Part shown: positions 43,440 to 52,925 of the stretch, piece by piece
Position numbering within the stretch: the first letter of the stretch is position 1
Layout of the letters: each line of letters starts with the position of its first letter
NCBI GenBank assembly: GCA_016722655.1
Contig: JADKIR010000005.1
Span: forward strand, 744,001 to 808,000
Length of the DNA: 64,000 nucleotides
Source of the DNA: Cytophagaceae bacterium
GTDB taxonomy: Bacteria; Bacteroidota; Bacteroidia; Cytophagales; Spirosomataceae
Direction: 5' to 3'
Notes under the pieces: generated by a model
What the model was told of the DNA's origin: nothing
Database searches by the model: none
What the model saw: the letters and a program-made list of their open reading frames with translations, nothing else
Made by a program: the position numbers and the translations under genes

Positions 43440-44705
43440 TCAATATGCAAATCTTTCTGTTTCAAAACCACTAACATCCATATTTACAATGTGTTTGTTC
43501 ATAATTTCTGCCAGTAATTTGCCTGAACCAGGTGCAAGACTTACACCCATCATGGCATGAGCCGTATTAAAATAGAGATTCCGGATTTTTTTTGAGCCAC
43601 CAATATAAGGTAATCCATCAGGTGAGCATGGCCTCAAACCCACCCAAACATCCTCTTTTTGAGGCATTTGCAATGGAAAATCATTGAAATAAACGGGTAT
43701 TGACTTTACAATGCCTTTTACCCTGTTCATATTTTTTTCATGATTTATTCCTCCGATTTCCATCGTGCCGCCAATTCTCAAAATATCCGGCATCATGGGA
43801 GTCATAGCAACTCTGGCTTCTGTAAGAATCGAAGGATACCGCATTTGGTTTTTTTCTTCAGACTTCAGACTAATACTATATCCTTTTCCCGCCTGAACGG
43901 GCAAATATATTTTTAATTTTTTTGCCAAATTCTCAGACCATGAACCTGTGGCCAGAACCAGGTCCTGAATTTCCTGAGTTTTTCCAGAAAATTTAATCAT
44001 GGAAACAGTATCTCCTGAGATTTCAAAATTATCAATTGTTGTTTTATGGTGAAATATTACCCCATTATTTACTAAATATTCTTTAAGATTTTTAATCAAA
44101 ATTCCCGGATTAAGATGTGCGTCGCCCGGAAAAAAAACTCCCCCGGCAACTTCAGGATTTAAATGGGGTTCTTTGATTTTTATTTCATTCAAATTCAGGA
44201 CTTCGGCATTAATTCCAATTTTATTGGCCCATTCGGCGGTTTCTATTTCTTCTTCCAGGCCTTTTTCGGTTTTACAATACATGATTAAACCCTTCTGTAT
44301 CAGTCCGGTTTTAAAATCATCGGAATCTTCAATTTTCTGATATTCTGATTTTGATAAAAGACTTATTTCCTTTAAAAATGGAACAGATTTGAGCATGTTT
44401 TTTTCTGAAGCCGCTTTATAAAAATTCAAACCCCATCTTAAAAGACTCATCGAGATTTTAGGTTGAATATAAAAAGGACTTTCACTGTCCAGAAGCCATT
44501 TTAGACCTTTTTCGATGATTCCCGGTGAGGCAAGTGGCACAAAATGGCTGGGCACCACCATTCCGGCATTTCCATAAGAACAGCCATCTGAACCATCGGT
44601 AGCATCAAATATGACTACCTTTCTACCTGATTTTAATAGATAATATGCTGTGAAAAGTCCGATTATTCCTCCACCAATAATGACGGTGGGTTTTTCTGTT
44701 TTCAT
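43440..44705 (-). CDS. FAD-dependent D-amino-acid / D-hydroxyproline dehydrogenase-like enzyme
   Basis: A 421-residue DAO-family flavoprotein. The N-terminal dinucleotide motif is VIIGGGIIGLFTAYYLLKSGRK, followed by DGCSYGNAGMV. The late block VGLRPCSPDGLPYIGG, and a second nucleotide-binding region (GKGYSISL), are typical of DadA. It is last in a three-gene operon with 4-hydroxyproline epimerase and a DHDPS-family enzyme. That context makes cis-4-hydroxy-D-proline the best guess: the enzyme would oxidise it to pyrroline-4-hydroxy-2-carboxylate. General D-amino acids are the alternative. Confidence 0.85.
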   Translation of the reverse strand: MKTEKPTVIIGGGIIGLFTAYYLLKSGRKVVIFDATDGSDGCSYGNAGMVVPSHFVPLASPGIIEKGLKWLLDSESPFYIQPKISMSLLRWGLNFYKAASEKNMLKSVPFLKEISLLSKSEYQKIEDSDDFKTGLIQKGLIMYCKTEKGLEEEIETAEWANKIGINAEVLNLNEIKIKEPHLNPEVAGGVFFPGDAHLNPGILIKNLKEYLVNNGVIFHHKTTIDNFEISGDTVSMIKFSGKTQEIQDLVLATGSWSENLAKKLKIYLPVQAGKGYSISLKSEEKNQMRYPSILTEARVAMTPMMPDILRIGGTMEIGGINHEKNMNRVKGIVKSIPVYFNDFPLQMPQKEDVWVGLRPCSPDGLPYIGGSKKIRNLYFNTAHAMMGVSLAPGSGKLLAEIMNKHIVNMDVSGFETERFAY

Positions 44706-44714
44706 TTTCTGAAA

Positions 44715-45722
44715 TTATATGACTTGAAATCCAAACGCATAGGGGTCGTCGGTTTCATTGATATTTATAAAATTTTCACCATAAATTCTTGCCCAACCTT
44801 CTACACCCGGAATGATCGCTTCAAAATCTCCAACTTTGGTTTTGGCCTCCACCGTACCGATAAATTTACTTCCGATTATGCTTTCATGAATAAACTTATC
44901 ACCTGCTTTAAGCTTTCCTTTGGCTGCCCATTGGGCCATCCTTGCCGAAGTACCCGTGCCGCAAGGTGAGCGGTCAATGGCCTTATCACCGTAAAAAACT
45001 GCATTTCTGGCACTGGAGTCCACATCAAGCGGTTTGCCGGTCCACATCACATGAGATAAACCGTTGATATTTGCATCTTCGGGATGAACGAATTGGTGCT
45101 CTTCGTTAATTTTTGCCCTGATTTCTCTGGCCCAGGCCACCAATTGCTCGGCGGTATAGTTATCCAGTCCCGGAAAGTTGGGTTGGGGGTCAACAATGGC
45201 ATAAAAATTTCCACCATAACTTACGTCAACAGTTAACTGACCCAGTCCGCTAAATTCTACTTTGATATTTTCTTTGTATAAAAAAGATGCCACGTTGGTC
45301 AATTTCACCGATTTAACCTTCCCTTTCTCGCTTTGATATTCAATTTTCACCAAGCCGGCAGGTGCTTCCATCAATACTTTTCCTGGAGTTTTAGGCAAAA
45401 TCAAGCCTTTTTCAATACCAATGGTTATAGTTCCAATAGTACCGTGACCACACATAGGCAGACAGCCGCTGGTTTCGATAAACAGAACACCAACATCATT
45501 TTTGGGATCAGACGGAGGGTACAAGATACTTCCTGACATCATATCATGGCCGCGAGGTTCAAACATAAGACCTTTTCTCACCCAGTCAAATTCCCTAAGA
45601 AAATGAAGCCTTTTTTCAGACATACTTTCTCCGGTTAATTGAGGTCCACCTTTGGCAACCAATCTTACCGGATTACCGCAAGTATGGGCATCATAACAAT
45701 GAAAATCCTGATTAATAGGCAT
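44715..45722 (-). CDS. 4-hydroxyproline 2-epimerase (proline racemase family)
   Basis: Starts at ATG 45722 (MPINQDFHCYDAHTCGNP), 335 residues; a longer in-frame reading from 45821 would overlap the upstream gene. Both active-site cysteines are present: Cys91 in LPMCGHGTIG and Cys254 in RSPCGTGTSA. The two-Cys form marks an epimerase, since dehydratase relatives have Thr or Ser at the first site. It interconverts trans-4-hydroxy-L-proline and cis-4-hydroxy-D-proline. Spacing is 1 nt to the upstream gene's stop and 9 nt to the downstream gene. Confidence 0.9.
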   Translation of the reverse strand: MPINQDFHCYDAHTCGNPVRLVAKGGPQLTGESMSEKRLHFLREFDWVRKGLMFEPRGHDMMSGSILYPPSDPKNDVGVLFIETSGCLPMCGHGTIGTITIGIEKGLILPKTPGKVLMEAPAGLVKIEYQSEKGKVKSVKLTNVASFLYKENIKVEFSGLGQLTVDVSYGGNFYAIVDPQPNFPGLDNYTAEQLVAWAREIRAKINEEHQFVHPEDANINGLSHVMWTGKPLDVDSSARNAVFYGDKAIDRSPCGTGTSARMAQWAAKGKLKAGDKFIHESIIGSKFIGTVEAKTKVGDFEAIIPGVEGWARIYGENFININETDDPYAFGFQVI

Positions 45723-45723
45723 G

Positions 45724-46635
45724 TTACAATTGAGGTAAAACTGGCCTTTTTGCCAATGCTTTTTCAATAATATCCAAAATTGTCTGCCTTTCCTGTCCGG
45801 CAAGAGGCAGGCGTGGTTCACGAACCCATTCAGTTCCTAAACCTGTGGCTACTTCTGCCAACTTAATATTTTGAACAAATTTATTTCCAATATCAAGATG
45901 TAGAAGAGGGAAAAACCAACGATAAATTTCCAGTGCTTCTGCAAACTTCCCCTGCTTAACCAATTCATAAATCACGACCGTTTCGCGTGGAAATCCACAA
46001 ACCAAACCAGCTACCCAACCGTCGGCACCCATCATAAGGCTCTCGAGAGCGAGGTCGTCCACACCACTGAAAATCTTAAATCTATCGCCCAAAGAATTCT
46101 TGATATCCGTAAGATTCCTGATGTCACCGGTTGACTCCTTCATGGCCACAAAATGTTGATTTTGAGCCAATTCATGAAACATCGGAATTGAGATAAAGTT
46201 TTTGTATGCTACCGGATTATTGTAAGCCATTACGGTAAGGTCGGTGGTATCAGCTACAGAATGCATATAATGTAAAATCTCACGGTCGTCGGCATGATAA
46301 CGCATGGGAGGGAGCATCATGAAGCCTTCAGCACCCAACTCTGAAGAGTATTTGGCAAGCTTTTTTGCTTCAGAAGTTACACTTTCGGCAATAGTCATAA
46401 TTAATGGTACCCTGCCCGCAATAGTACTTTTTGCTTCCTGAAGCAGACTTAATTTTTCGTCAAATGACAAAGTGCCGTTTTCGCCCAAAGAACCACAAAT
46501 GATGATTCCATGAACTCCTGCCTCTATTTGTTTTTCGATATTAAATTTAAAAGTTTCAAAATCGATGCTTTGATCCTGAAAAAAATTGGTTGTTACGGCG
46601 GGGTAAACGCCTTCCCATGTTGGAGTCATATTCAA
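45724..46635 (-). CDS. Dihydrodipicolinate-synthase family protein, probable pyrroline-4-hydroxy-2-carboxylate deaminase
   Basis: The 303-residue TIM-barrel enzyme has the Schiff-base Lys166 in VAMKESTGD and Tyr138 in MAYNNP, with GSLGENGTLS as the substrate loop. These place it in the DHDPS/N-acetylneuraminate lyase superfamily. It lies first in the hydroxyproline operon. It is probably the deaminase that converts pyrroline-4-hydroxy-2-carboxylate to alpha-ketoglutarate semialdehyde, and not a lysine-pathway enzyme. The final dehydrogenase is not in the window. Confidence 0.85.
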   Translation of the reverse strand: MNMTPTWEGVYPAVTTNFFQDQSIDFETFKFNIEKQIEAGVHGIIICGSLGENGTLSFDEKLSLLQEAKSTIAGRVPLIMTIAESVTSEAKKLAKYSSELGAEGFMMLPPMRYHADDREILHYMHSVADTTDLTVMAYNNPVAYKNFISIPMFHELAQNQHFVAMKESTGDIRNLTDIKNSLGDRFKIFSGVDDLALESLMMGADGWVAGLVCGFPRETVVIYELVKQGKFAEALEIYRWFFPLLHLDIGNKFVQNIKLAEVATGLGTEWVREPRLPLAGQERQTILDIIEKALAKRPVLPQL

Positions 46636-46636
46636 A

Positions 46637-46671
46637 AAAATAAAACATCAGGCCATTAATAAATACCTGAT
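46637..46671 (-). terminator. Possible weak terminator or operator before the hydroxyproline operon
   Basis: ATCAGG (46647-46652) and CCTGAT (46666-46671) form a 6-bp inverted repeat with 13-nt spacer. On the minus strand it is followed by GTTTTATTTTTTT. It lies after the YtxH gene and just before the first hydroxyproline gene, so either role is possible. Confidence 0.35.
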
Positions 46672-46698
46672 AATAAAAACTTTAAATAATTTAAAAAA

Positions 46699-47019
46699 TT
46701 AAACTGCCGGTGTATCCGGGCTTTTGGGTTTGATAAGTCCTGAAAACAAATCAGAAATCATTTTTTCTGCCTCAGGATATTTCTCTTTTAAACTTTGCAT
46801 GACCTCATTCATTTTTTCACTGGCTCCGGTTTTCAGGTCTTCAAAGTATTCAGGAGCTTTTTCAATGGCAGATTCCGCTTCGTCTTTTAGTTCATTTCCC
46901 TTGGTTTTCAAGGTTTCCATCAGTTTTTCGCCTTCTTCAGTCTGAAGATATTTGTTTAATGCAATACCCGCAGCGGCCCCTAAAATAAAGGTAGCCAGAT
47001 GTTTAGATGTTACTCCCAT
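46699..47019 (-). CDS. YtxH-domain small protein
   Basis: A 106-residue protein with one hydrophobic segment at the N-terminus (about 9-21, LATFILGAAAGIALN), the GAAAG motif of YtxH, and then a Lys/Glu-rich helical tail (about 28-95) likely to form an amphipathic coil. YtxH proteins are common, stress-associated in Bacillus, and of unknown mechanism. It is a separate unit from the hydroxyproline genes, judging by the intervening gap and hairpin. Confidence 0.8.
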   Translation of the reverse strand: MGVTSKHLATFILGAAAGIALNKYLQTEEGEKLMETLKTKGNELKDEAESAIEKAPEYFEDLKTGASEKMNEVMQSLKEKYPEAEKMISDLFSGLIKPKSPDTPAV

Positions 47020-47114
47020 TTTATTGTTGATTTTATGTTTAAAGGTAAAATATTAAAGATTGATACCCAAGAATTATGTATTAATATTATTTTAATGTCT
47101 GAAGAATATTCTAC

Positions 47115-47621
47115 TTAAAAATAGGTATTCATATCTTCCCTAAGTTTATCTAAAGCACTACTAATCAATTTTTTGCAAGGCAAATCCTGGGTTTTTAAAA
47201 TATGCAATGAGCCCTCTTTGGCAGAATTTCCTTTTGGCAATTGTTGCAAAATAGAATGCAAATCGCTGATAGTGCTGTTTGCAGTAATTTCTATGAGTTT
47301 CCAGGTATCATCAGCCACATAAATTTGTTGAGCCGCATTATGGTGCAGTTCGTTTCGGATATCACCAACAATATGACTTTGGAGGTCTGAAAGACTAATT
47401 TGGTCAAGTGGCAGCCTTGTCAAAAGGTTTTCAGGCTTGATACGTTCCAAAAATAAAGCCATACGTTCATAGGCTTGTAAGCGTAGTGGTAGGGCGATTT
47501 CCTGGGTGCTTTTGATTTTTGCAAAATTAAAATGACGGTTAAGGAAATAGTTATAGATCAGAAAAAGAACAGTTAGTACCAAAATCGCAGGTATGCCTAT
47601 TATCAATAATTCATTTAACAT
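47115..47621 (-). CDS. Membrane-anchored hypothetical protein
   Basis: A 168-residue protein with one N-terminal membrane helix (about 7-27). A soluble helical domain follows with LPLRLQAYERMALFLERIKPENLL, then SHIVGDIRNELHHNAAQQIYV and WKLIEITANSTISDLHSI. These blocks recur in Bacteroidota proteins grouped as DUF7935; I recall this only from memory. No catalytic motif is seen. It diverges from the large kinase gene across 127 bp. Confidence 0.6.
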   Translation of the reverse strand: MLNELLIIGIPAILVLTVLFLIYNYFLNRHFNFAKIKSTQEIALPLRLQAYERMALFLERIKPENLLTRLPLDQISLSDLQSHIVGDIRNELHHNAAQQIYVADDTWKLIEITANSTISDLHSILQQLPKGNSAKEGSLHILKTQDLPCKKLISSALDKLREDMNTYF

Positions 47622-47748
47622 CCGTTAGTTTTTTGTTCAAAATTATGCGGTTGGTTTCTTAAAGCCAAATTAATCCCCAAAAACATGGTTTTATTCTTAT
47701 TTGGCATGATTTTAGGTAAATTTTAAAAAAATATAGCAACAGGTATTA

Positions 47749-50700
47749 ATGTTTAAATCACTTCTTAAAAACAAAGTTTTTTTATGGCTGGGAGTAATCA
47801 CTCTTGTAGCCGGTGTGATTTATTATTTAGTGGTTGATAAAAATAATTATACGGGATCAGATTTTTTTTACCAGCGAAAACTGCAAAAAAAGATTAGCCT
47901 TGAAATTAATAATGCCCAAATAGAATCAAATCAAATAAAAGAACAATACAACGCCACCAATCCAAAGTCTTTCCAACAAATAAAAATCGCTACCCTATTT
48001 CCCTATTACATTTATAAAAATGGCAAAATTTCTTATTGGTCAAATAATAATTATATACCTGAATATGAGACCATAAAGAACATAAAAAACACCGAACTTA
48101 TAGAATTTCACCAAAACAAAGGTATATTTTTAAAAAATGACTTTAAATTAGGAAATGATGATATCAGCATTGTTTCGATTGTATATCTGTACCGTCACTA
48201 TCAAAATCAAAACGATTATTTACAGTCGAGTTATAACGACCAGTTATTTCAGCCTTTTCCTCTGAAAATTTCGAAAACCCCTTATCAAAAATCACTCGAT
48301 ATCAAATCAGTGGAGGGCGAAGATTTGTTTTATTTTACTGCACCTCAAAAAGACAATTCCTTAAATACCGAAATACCAAAAAACACACTGATTTTTCTTG
48401 GTTTAACCCTTATTTTTTTCGCTTTATATATTTTTGGAAAAGTAAGAGAATTAGCCCAGGTACATAAATTCGGGGCCGCATTATTGTTGCTATTTGTGTT
48501 TGGGTTTATTACCAGAATTATCATGCTGGTTACAGGGCTACCCTTTTCGGTAGTAAATAAAGAATTTCTCAATCCGACATTCTATGAAGGCAATATGTTA
48601 TCTCCAACTTTCGGAGATACAGTTATCAATGGGGCATTTTTGCTTGTGTTTTTAACATTTGCAGCCTATTATTTTTACAGAAGTCAGTTTTTTTCCAGCC
48701 TTTCAAAAACCCGGCCTTTTATCAAAAGCCTGATTTCAGTTTTACTTGTAATCGGAGTCATGGCACTGGGACATTTTATGGGTTATAAAATTGAAAGTAT
48801 TTATGAAAATTCGATGTATAATCTGGGATATTCGCTCGATCTGGGATTTTCTAAATATAGAGTAATAAGCTTTGCCTATTACTTTTTGCTATTGTGCAAT
48901 TATTTTCTGGCTTCGCACATCGCTATTAACATTTTTCTAAAAATTCAATCCAATACCCGCATTGGCTTTTTTCATTGGCTTTACGGATTTATTGCCGGCA
49001 GCTTTATTTTCTTTTTCTGGCAAAACTCCTCAGTGTATTTTCTATTTTCAGGCATATTTTTTCTCTCGGTTTATTTTTTCAAACTTTCGAGGTTTTTCTA
49101 TGCTTTACGGTTCCAAACCCTCCTGTATTTTATTCTTGCTGCTTTTTGTTTTGCTTTGATTTCAATAGTAGCAGTCGAAAAACAAGAAACAAAAAAGAAC
49201 CTTCTGGATAAGAAAAATTTTGGCCTTAAATACCTTGCCGACAACGACTTACTGGGCGAAGGCTTGCTCGACAGGTTTGGTAAGTTAATCAAAAACGATA
49301 GCAGCATTATCAATACTTTCTCCAGACAAAATCTTACCGCAGAGAGTATAAGTCAGCAAATCAAAGATTCAAAACTTGACATGTATTTTGACAAATACGA
49401 TGTAGATGTAAAGGTTTTTGATGCCACGGGAAATAATTTTAATCCTGATGAATCGGCCATGACTTTGACTGATTTCGAACAAAAATACCGACAGGATAAT
49501 TACAAAACTGATGTCAAAGACTTATTTTTTGTAAATGAAACGGGAAATAATTTCATCAAGGAATATGTGTATTTTAATCAGATTTTGTCAGGACAAACGC
49601 CGGTTGGAACTGTAGTACTGGATCTGAAACTTAAAGATGAAAATACCAATAGTGTATATCCAGAACTTTTGCTCGACAAAAAATATGTGCAAAATCCAGA
49701 GTCAAAACAATATAGCTACGGCATATTTGACAATACCGGAAGAATGATTTTTAATTCGGGAAGTTTTAATTACATGATGAATTTCCCTTTAAAAAACCTT
49801 GAGAATCAAAAGATTTTTGAAGAAGAACAAAGTGTAAACGGATTTACCCATTTGGCCATAAAAGGCAGCAAAGGCCGAATTATTATCGTTTCGCAACAAG
49901 ATACCAATATTAAAAAACTCCTTTCAAACTTCTCATTTTTATTCCTGATGTCAATAATGGGCATCTCAATTCTTTTGAGTTTGTTTGCTTTTTTAAATGG
50001 TTTCAAGAGTTTTTCGATGAATTTTTCTACAAAAATTCAACTCTACCTCAACGGTGCCTTTTTATTGCCACTTATTATCCTGATTATTCTTACTTTAAGT
50101 GTAGTAAGAACCACACTTGTGACAATACAGGAAAAATCATTTCTTGATAACACCAAAAATATTGCGAGTACCGTGAAACTTCATCTCGAAAACTACCAGA
50201 GTGGAAAGATGAGCAAAGGTTTTTTTGAGGGTGAAATCAATGAACTTTCCCGAAATACTAAGGTTGATATCAATATTTATAATCAGGGCGGAAGACTAAC
50301 ATTTTCGACCCGACCACTGGTATATCAATATCATCTGTTGTCAACGTATCTCAATCCTGTGGCGTATAGCAAAATAGTTGAACAAAAAGCCAACGAAACC
50401 ATAAGCGACGAAGCATTGGGAACGCTCAACTATAAAACAGTATATCTGGGCATAAAAAGTGGAAACAATCACAATCTGGGCGTTGTAGGAATTCCGTTTT
50501 TTGATTCCAAAACCATGCTTGACCAGCAAGTGAAAGAAGTGGTTGCGACCATCCTTATCATTTTCCTCTTTATGTTTTTGCTGTTATTGGTTCTATCGTA
50601 TTTTGCGAGTTCAAACCTTACGGCACCGCTCAAACTTATAGCTCAAAAACTCAAAAAAACCAACCTCGACAAACTCGACGAATCAATAGAATGGGGCTCA

Positions 50701-51459
50701 AATGATGAGATTGGTTTGATGACCAAGTCTTACAATAAGATGCTTAAAAAGCTCAATGAGAGCAAGTTGGCACTTTCTCAAAGCGAAAAACAAACAGCAT
50801 GGCGTGAGATGGCCAAACAGGTTGCACATGAGATTAAAAATCCTTTAACGCCAATGAAACTTTCAATTCAGCAACTCCAAAGGACCCTTCCGATGGATGA
50901 TCCTAAATCAAGAGACAGAATACAAAGGGCCTTGAATTCATTGAATGAGCAGATTGACAATATCAGTGAAATCGCCAATTCGTTCTCAGAATTTGCGAAA
51001 ATGCCGGTACCAAGAAATGAAAGATTTGAATTGGTTGCGTCGGTGCAAAAAACAACTGATTTATATTCTCAAAATAACAATATCAAAATTGATTTCGATT
51101 CATCTGAAACCGAAGTGTTTGTCTTGGGCGACAGAATGCTGGTCAATCGTGTCATAACCAACCTGATTCTGAACGGGATACAGTCAGTACCGCCAATCCG
51201 CCAGCCGGAAATCAAGGTAAAAGTTTATAAAAACGAGGAGGAAAATTTCGGAATGATTGAAGTAAAAGACAATGGTAGTGGTATTCCGGAAGAGATCAGG
51301 AAAAAAGTATTTATTCCAAATTTCAGTACCAAAGTAGGTGGCTCTGGACTTGGACTCGCCATGGCCAAAAGAGGAATTGAACATGCTGGAGGTAATATTT
51401 GGTTTGAAACTGAAGAAGGCGTGGGAACTACTTTCTTTATTGATCTTCCAATTTTCTAA
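47749..51459 (+). CDS. NtrY-like sensor histidine kinase, very large
   Basis: This 1236-residue kinase starts with a membrane helix (about 12-27), a short extracytoplasmic region, a block of eight or so helices (about 205-480), an extracytoplasmic stretch (about 490-735) and more helices near 740, 775 and 940. A HAMP region follows (about 960-1010). The phospho-acceptor is His1027 in VAHEIKNPLTPMKLSI, which matches NtrY more than EnvZ types. The ATPase core has VKDNGSGIPEEI and GGSGLGLAMAKRG. No response regulator lies next to it. It may sense cell-envelope stress. Confidence 0.9.
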   Translation: MFKSLLKNKVFLWLGVITLVAGVIYYLVVDKNNYTGSDFFYQRKLQKKISLEINNAQIESNQIKEQYNATNPKSFQQIKIATLFPYYIYKNGKISYWSNNNYIPEYETIKNIKNTELIEFHQNKGIFLKNDFKLGNDDISIVSIVYLYRHYQNQNDYLQSSYNDQLFQPFPLKISKTPYQKSLDIKSVEGEDLFYFTAPQKDNSLNTEIPKNTLIFLGLTLIFFALYIFGKVRELAQVHKFGAALLLLFVFGFITRIIMLVTGLPFSVVNKEFLNPTFYEGNMLSPTFGDTVINGAFLLVFLTFAAYYFYRSQFFSSLSKTRPFIKSLISVLLVIGVMALGHFMGYKIESIYENSMYNLGYSLDLGFSKYRVISFAYYFLLLCNYFLASHIAINIFLKIQSNTRIGFFHWLYGFIAGSFIFFFWQNSSVYFLFSGIFFLSVYFFKLSRFFYALRFQTLLYFILAAFCFALISIVAVEKQETKKNLLDKKNFGLKYLADNDLLGEGLLDRFGKLIKNDSSIINTFSRQNLTAESISQQIKDSKLDMYFDKYDVDVKVFDATGNNFNPDESAMTLTDFEQKYRQDNYKTDVKDLFFVNETGNNFIKEYVYFNQILSGQTPVGTVVLDLKLKDENTNSVYPELLLDKKYVQNPESKQYSYGIFDNTGRMIFNSGSFNYMMNFPLKNLENQKIFEEEQSVNGFTHLAIKGSKGRIIIVSQQDTNIKKLLSNFSFLFLMSIMGISILLSLFAFLNGFKSFSMNFSTKIQLYLNGAFLLPLIILIILTLSVVRTTLVTIQEKSFLDNTKNIASTVKLHLENYQSGKMSKGFFEGEINELSRNTKVDINIYNQGGRLTFSTRPLVYQYHLLSTYLNPVAYSKIVEQKANETISDEALGTLNYKTVYLGIKSGNNHNLGVVGIPFFDSKTMLDQQVKEVVATILIIFLFMFLLLLVLSYFASSNLTAPLKLIAQKLKKTNLDKLDESIEWGSNDEIGLMTKSYNKMLKKLNESKLALSQSEKQTAWREMAKQVAHEIKNPLTPMKLSIQQLQRTLPMDDPKSRDRIQRALNSLNEQIDNISEIANSFSEFAKMPVPRNERFELVASVQKTTDLYSQNNNIKIDFDSSETEVFVLGDRMLVNRVITNLILNGIQSVPPIRQPEIKVKVYKNEEENFGMIEVKDNGSGIPEEIRKKVFIPNFSTKVGGSGLGLAMAKRGIEHAGGNIWFETEEGVGTTFFIDLPIF

Positions 51460-51517
51460 ATAAGGGAAAAGTCATTGTCTCCTTATTCAATTTTCTTATT
51501 CCTACCACATTCTTAAT

Positions 51518-51525
51518 TATATTTG
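51518..51525 (+). promoter_or_regulatory. -7 promoter box of the MBL-fold gene
   Basis: TATATTTG, a perfect TAnnTTTG, 21 nt before the ATG at 51547. No matching -33 TTTG. Confidence 0.4.
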
Positions 51526-51546
51526 CATTGAATTTAATTATTAAGA

Positions 51547-52182
51547 ATGGAAGTCAAATCCTTTGTATTTTCCCCTTTTTCCGAAAACACCTACGTGCTT
51601 TTTGACGAAACCAAAGAGGCTGTCATTATTGATCCGGGTTGTCTTTCACAATCAGAAAAGGAAAAACTCAAGGCTTTTATTGCTGAAAATCAACTCATTG
51701 TAAAGGCACTTCTTCTTACTCATGCCCATCTTGACCACGTGTTTGGAGCAGCTTATGTCAAGCGTACTTTTGGGGTGGAAATGTATATGCATCCAAACGA
51801 AAAAGTGATTCTTGACGATGTAGAACTAAGATGTAAAACCTGGGGTATTGAAGGCTATGAACCTGTTGAAGCCGATAAATATTTTAGTGAGGGTGATACT
51901 TTCAAATTTGGAAATTCCAGCCTGGATATCGTATTTGTCCCAGGTCATGCACCCGGACATGTGGCATTTATTTCTCATAAAGACCGCTTTATAATAGGTG
52001 GAGATTGCCTTTTTAGCCGTAGCATCGGTCGTACTGATTTTCCGTATTGCAGTCATACTGATTTATTAAATTCTATCCGAACAAAATTCTTTACTTTACC
52101 TGGCGATTACGTGGTGTATGCGGGTCACATGCAGCCTACCAATATTGGTGAAGAAAAACTATATAATCCTTTTTTGAAATAA
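51547..52182 (+). CDS. MBL-fold metallo-hydrolase (glyoxalase II-like)
   Basis: A 211-residue metallo-beta-lactamase-fold enzyme. The zinc-binding motif is THAHLDHVFG (HxHxDH), with further ligands in GHAPGH, GGDCLF and AGHMQPT. Length and the early VIIDPGC block place it with hydroxyacylglutathione-hydrolase-like enzymes of Bacteroidota. The substrate could be S-lactoylglutathione-type thioesters or another ester. It may be co-transcribed with pssA 37 nt downstream. Confidence 0.9.
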   Translation: MEVKSFVFSPFSENTYVLFDETKEAVIIDPGCLSQSEKEKLKAFIAENQLIVKALLLTHAHLDHVFGAAYVKRTFGVEMYMHPNEKVILDDVELRCKTWGIEGYEPVEADKYFSEGDTFKFGNSSLDIVFVPGHAPGHVAFISHKDRFIIGGDCLFSRSIGRTDFPYCSHTDLLNSIRTKFFTLPGDYVVYAGHMQPTNIGEEKLYNPFLK

Positions 52183-52219
52183 ATTTTTAATTTTGCAAAT
52201 ATCTGAATTTCAATAATTA

Positions 52220-52906
52220 ATGAAAATATATACCATCCCAAATCTTATAACTTTAGGCAATCTGGCTTGTGGTATTCTGGGGATTATTTTTGTATTTGAT
52301 GGTGACCTGCAAATGGGCTCCAAACTTATGTTGCTTGCCTTAATTCTAGACTTTTTAGATGGTTTTGTTGCACGGATGTTTAACATGGGCTCTGACATAG
52401 GAAAACAATTGGATTCATTGGCCGACATGGTTACGTTTGGGGTTTTACCATCGTTTATTTTGTATTTTTTGATGAAAAATATCTCAGGCATTAATCCATA
52501 TTTGACTTATTTCCCGATTATTCTGGCAGCTGCTTCGGCATTAAGACTGGCAAAATTTAACATTGACGAAAGACAATCTGACAGCTTTATCGGTTTGCCC
52601 ACGCCAGCAAATGGGATGGTTGTAGCAACTTTCCCTTTTTTGATTTCAGAACCCGGAATTGCTCAACAATTACTTCAAAATCAGTGGATTATAATAGGAT
52701 ATGTTTTACTTTTTAGTTTTCTGTTAAATGCAGAAATCCCTCTTTTTGCCTTAAAATTTAAAGATTTTTCCTGGAAAAAAAATAATATCAAATACCTGTT
52801 TCTTGCAGGCTCTATTATTATTCTTGGCTTTATTCAGCTTGCAGCTATTCCACTAATTATTCTTGCTTATATTTTGATTTCTTTTATTTTTAAGTCAAAA
52901 ATTTAA
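52220..52906 (+). CDS. pssA: CDP-diacylglycerol--serine O-phosphatidyltransferase
   Basis: The 228-residue membrane enzyme makes phosphatidylserine, the precursor of phosphatidylethanolamine. The CDP-alcohol phosphotransferase motif is intact: DFLDGFVARMFNMGSDIGKQ with continuing LDSLADMVTFG, giving the D-x2-DG-x2-AR-x8-G-x3-D-x3-D pattern. About seven membrane helices follow. Bacillus-type PssA has the same length. A TAATTTTG box at 52188-52195 could also give it its own start. Confidence 0.95.
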   Translation: MKIYTIPNLITLGNLACGILGIIFVFDGDLQMGSKLMLLALILDFLDGFVARMFNMGSDIGKQLDSLADMVTFGVLPSFILYFLMKNISGINPYLTYFPIILAAASALRLAKFNIDERQSDSFIGLPTPANGMVVATFPFLISEPGIAQQLLQNQWIIIGYVLLFSFLLNAEIPLFALKFKDFSWKKNNIKYLFLAGSIIILGFIQLAAIPLIILAYILISFIFKSKI

Positions 52907-52925
52907 ATAAGCTATACTCAGGTTT

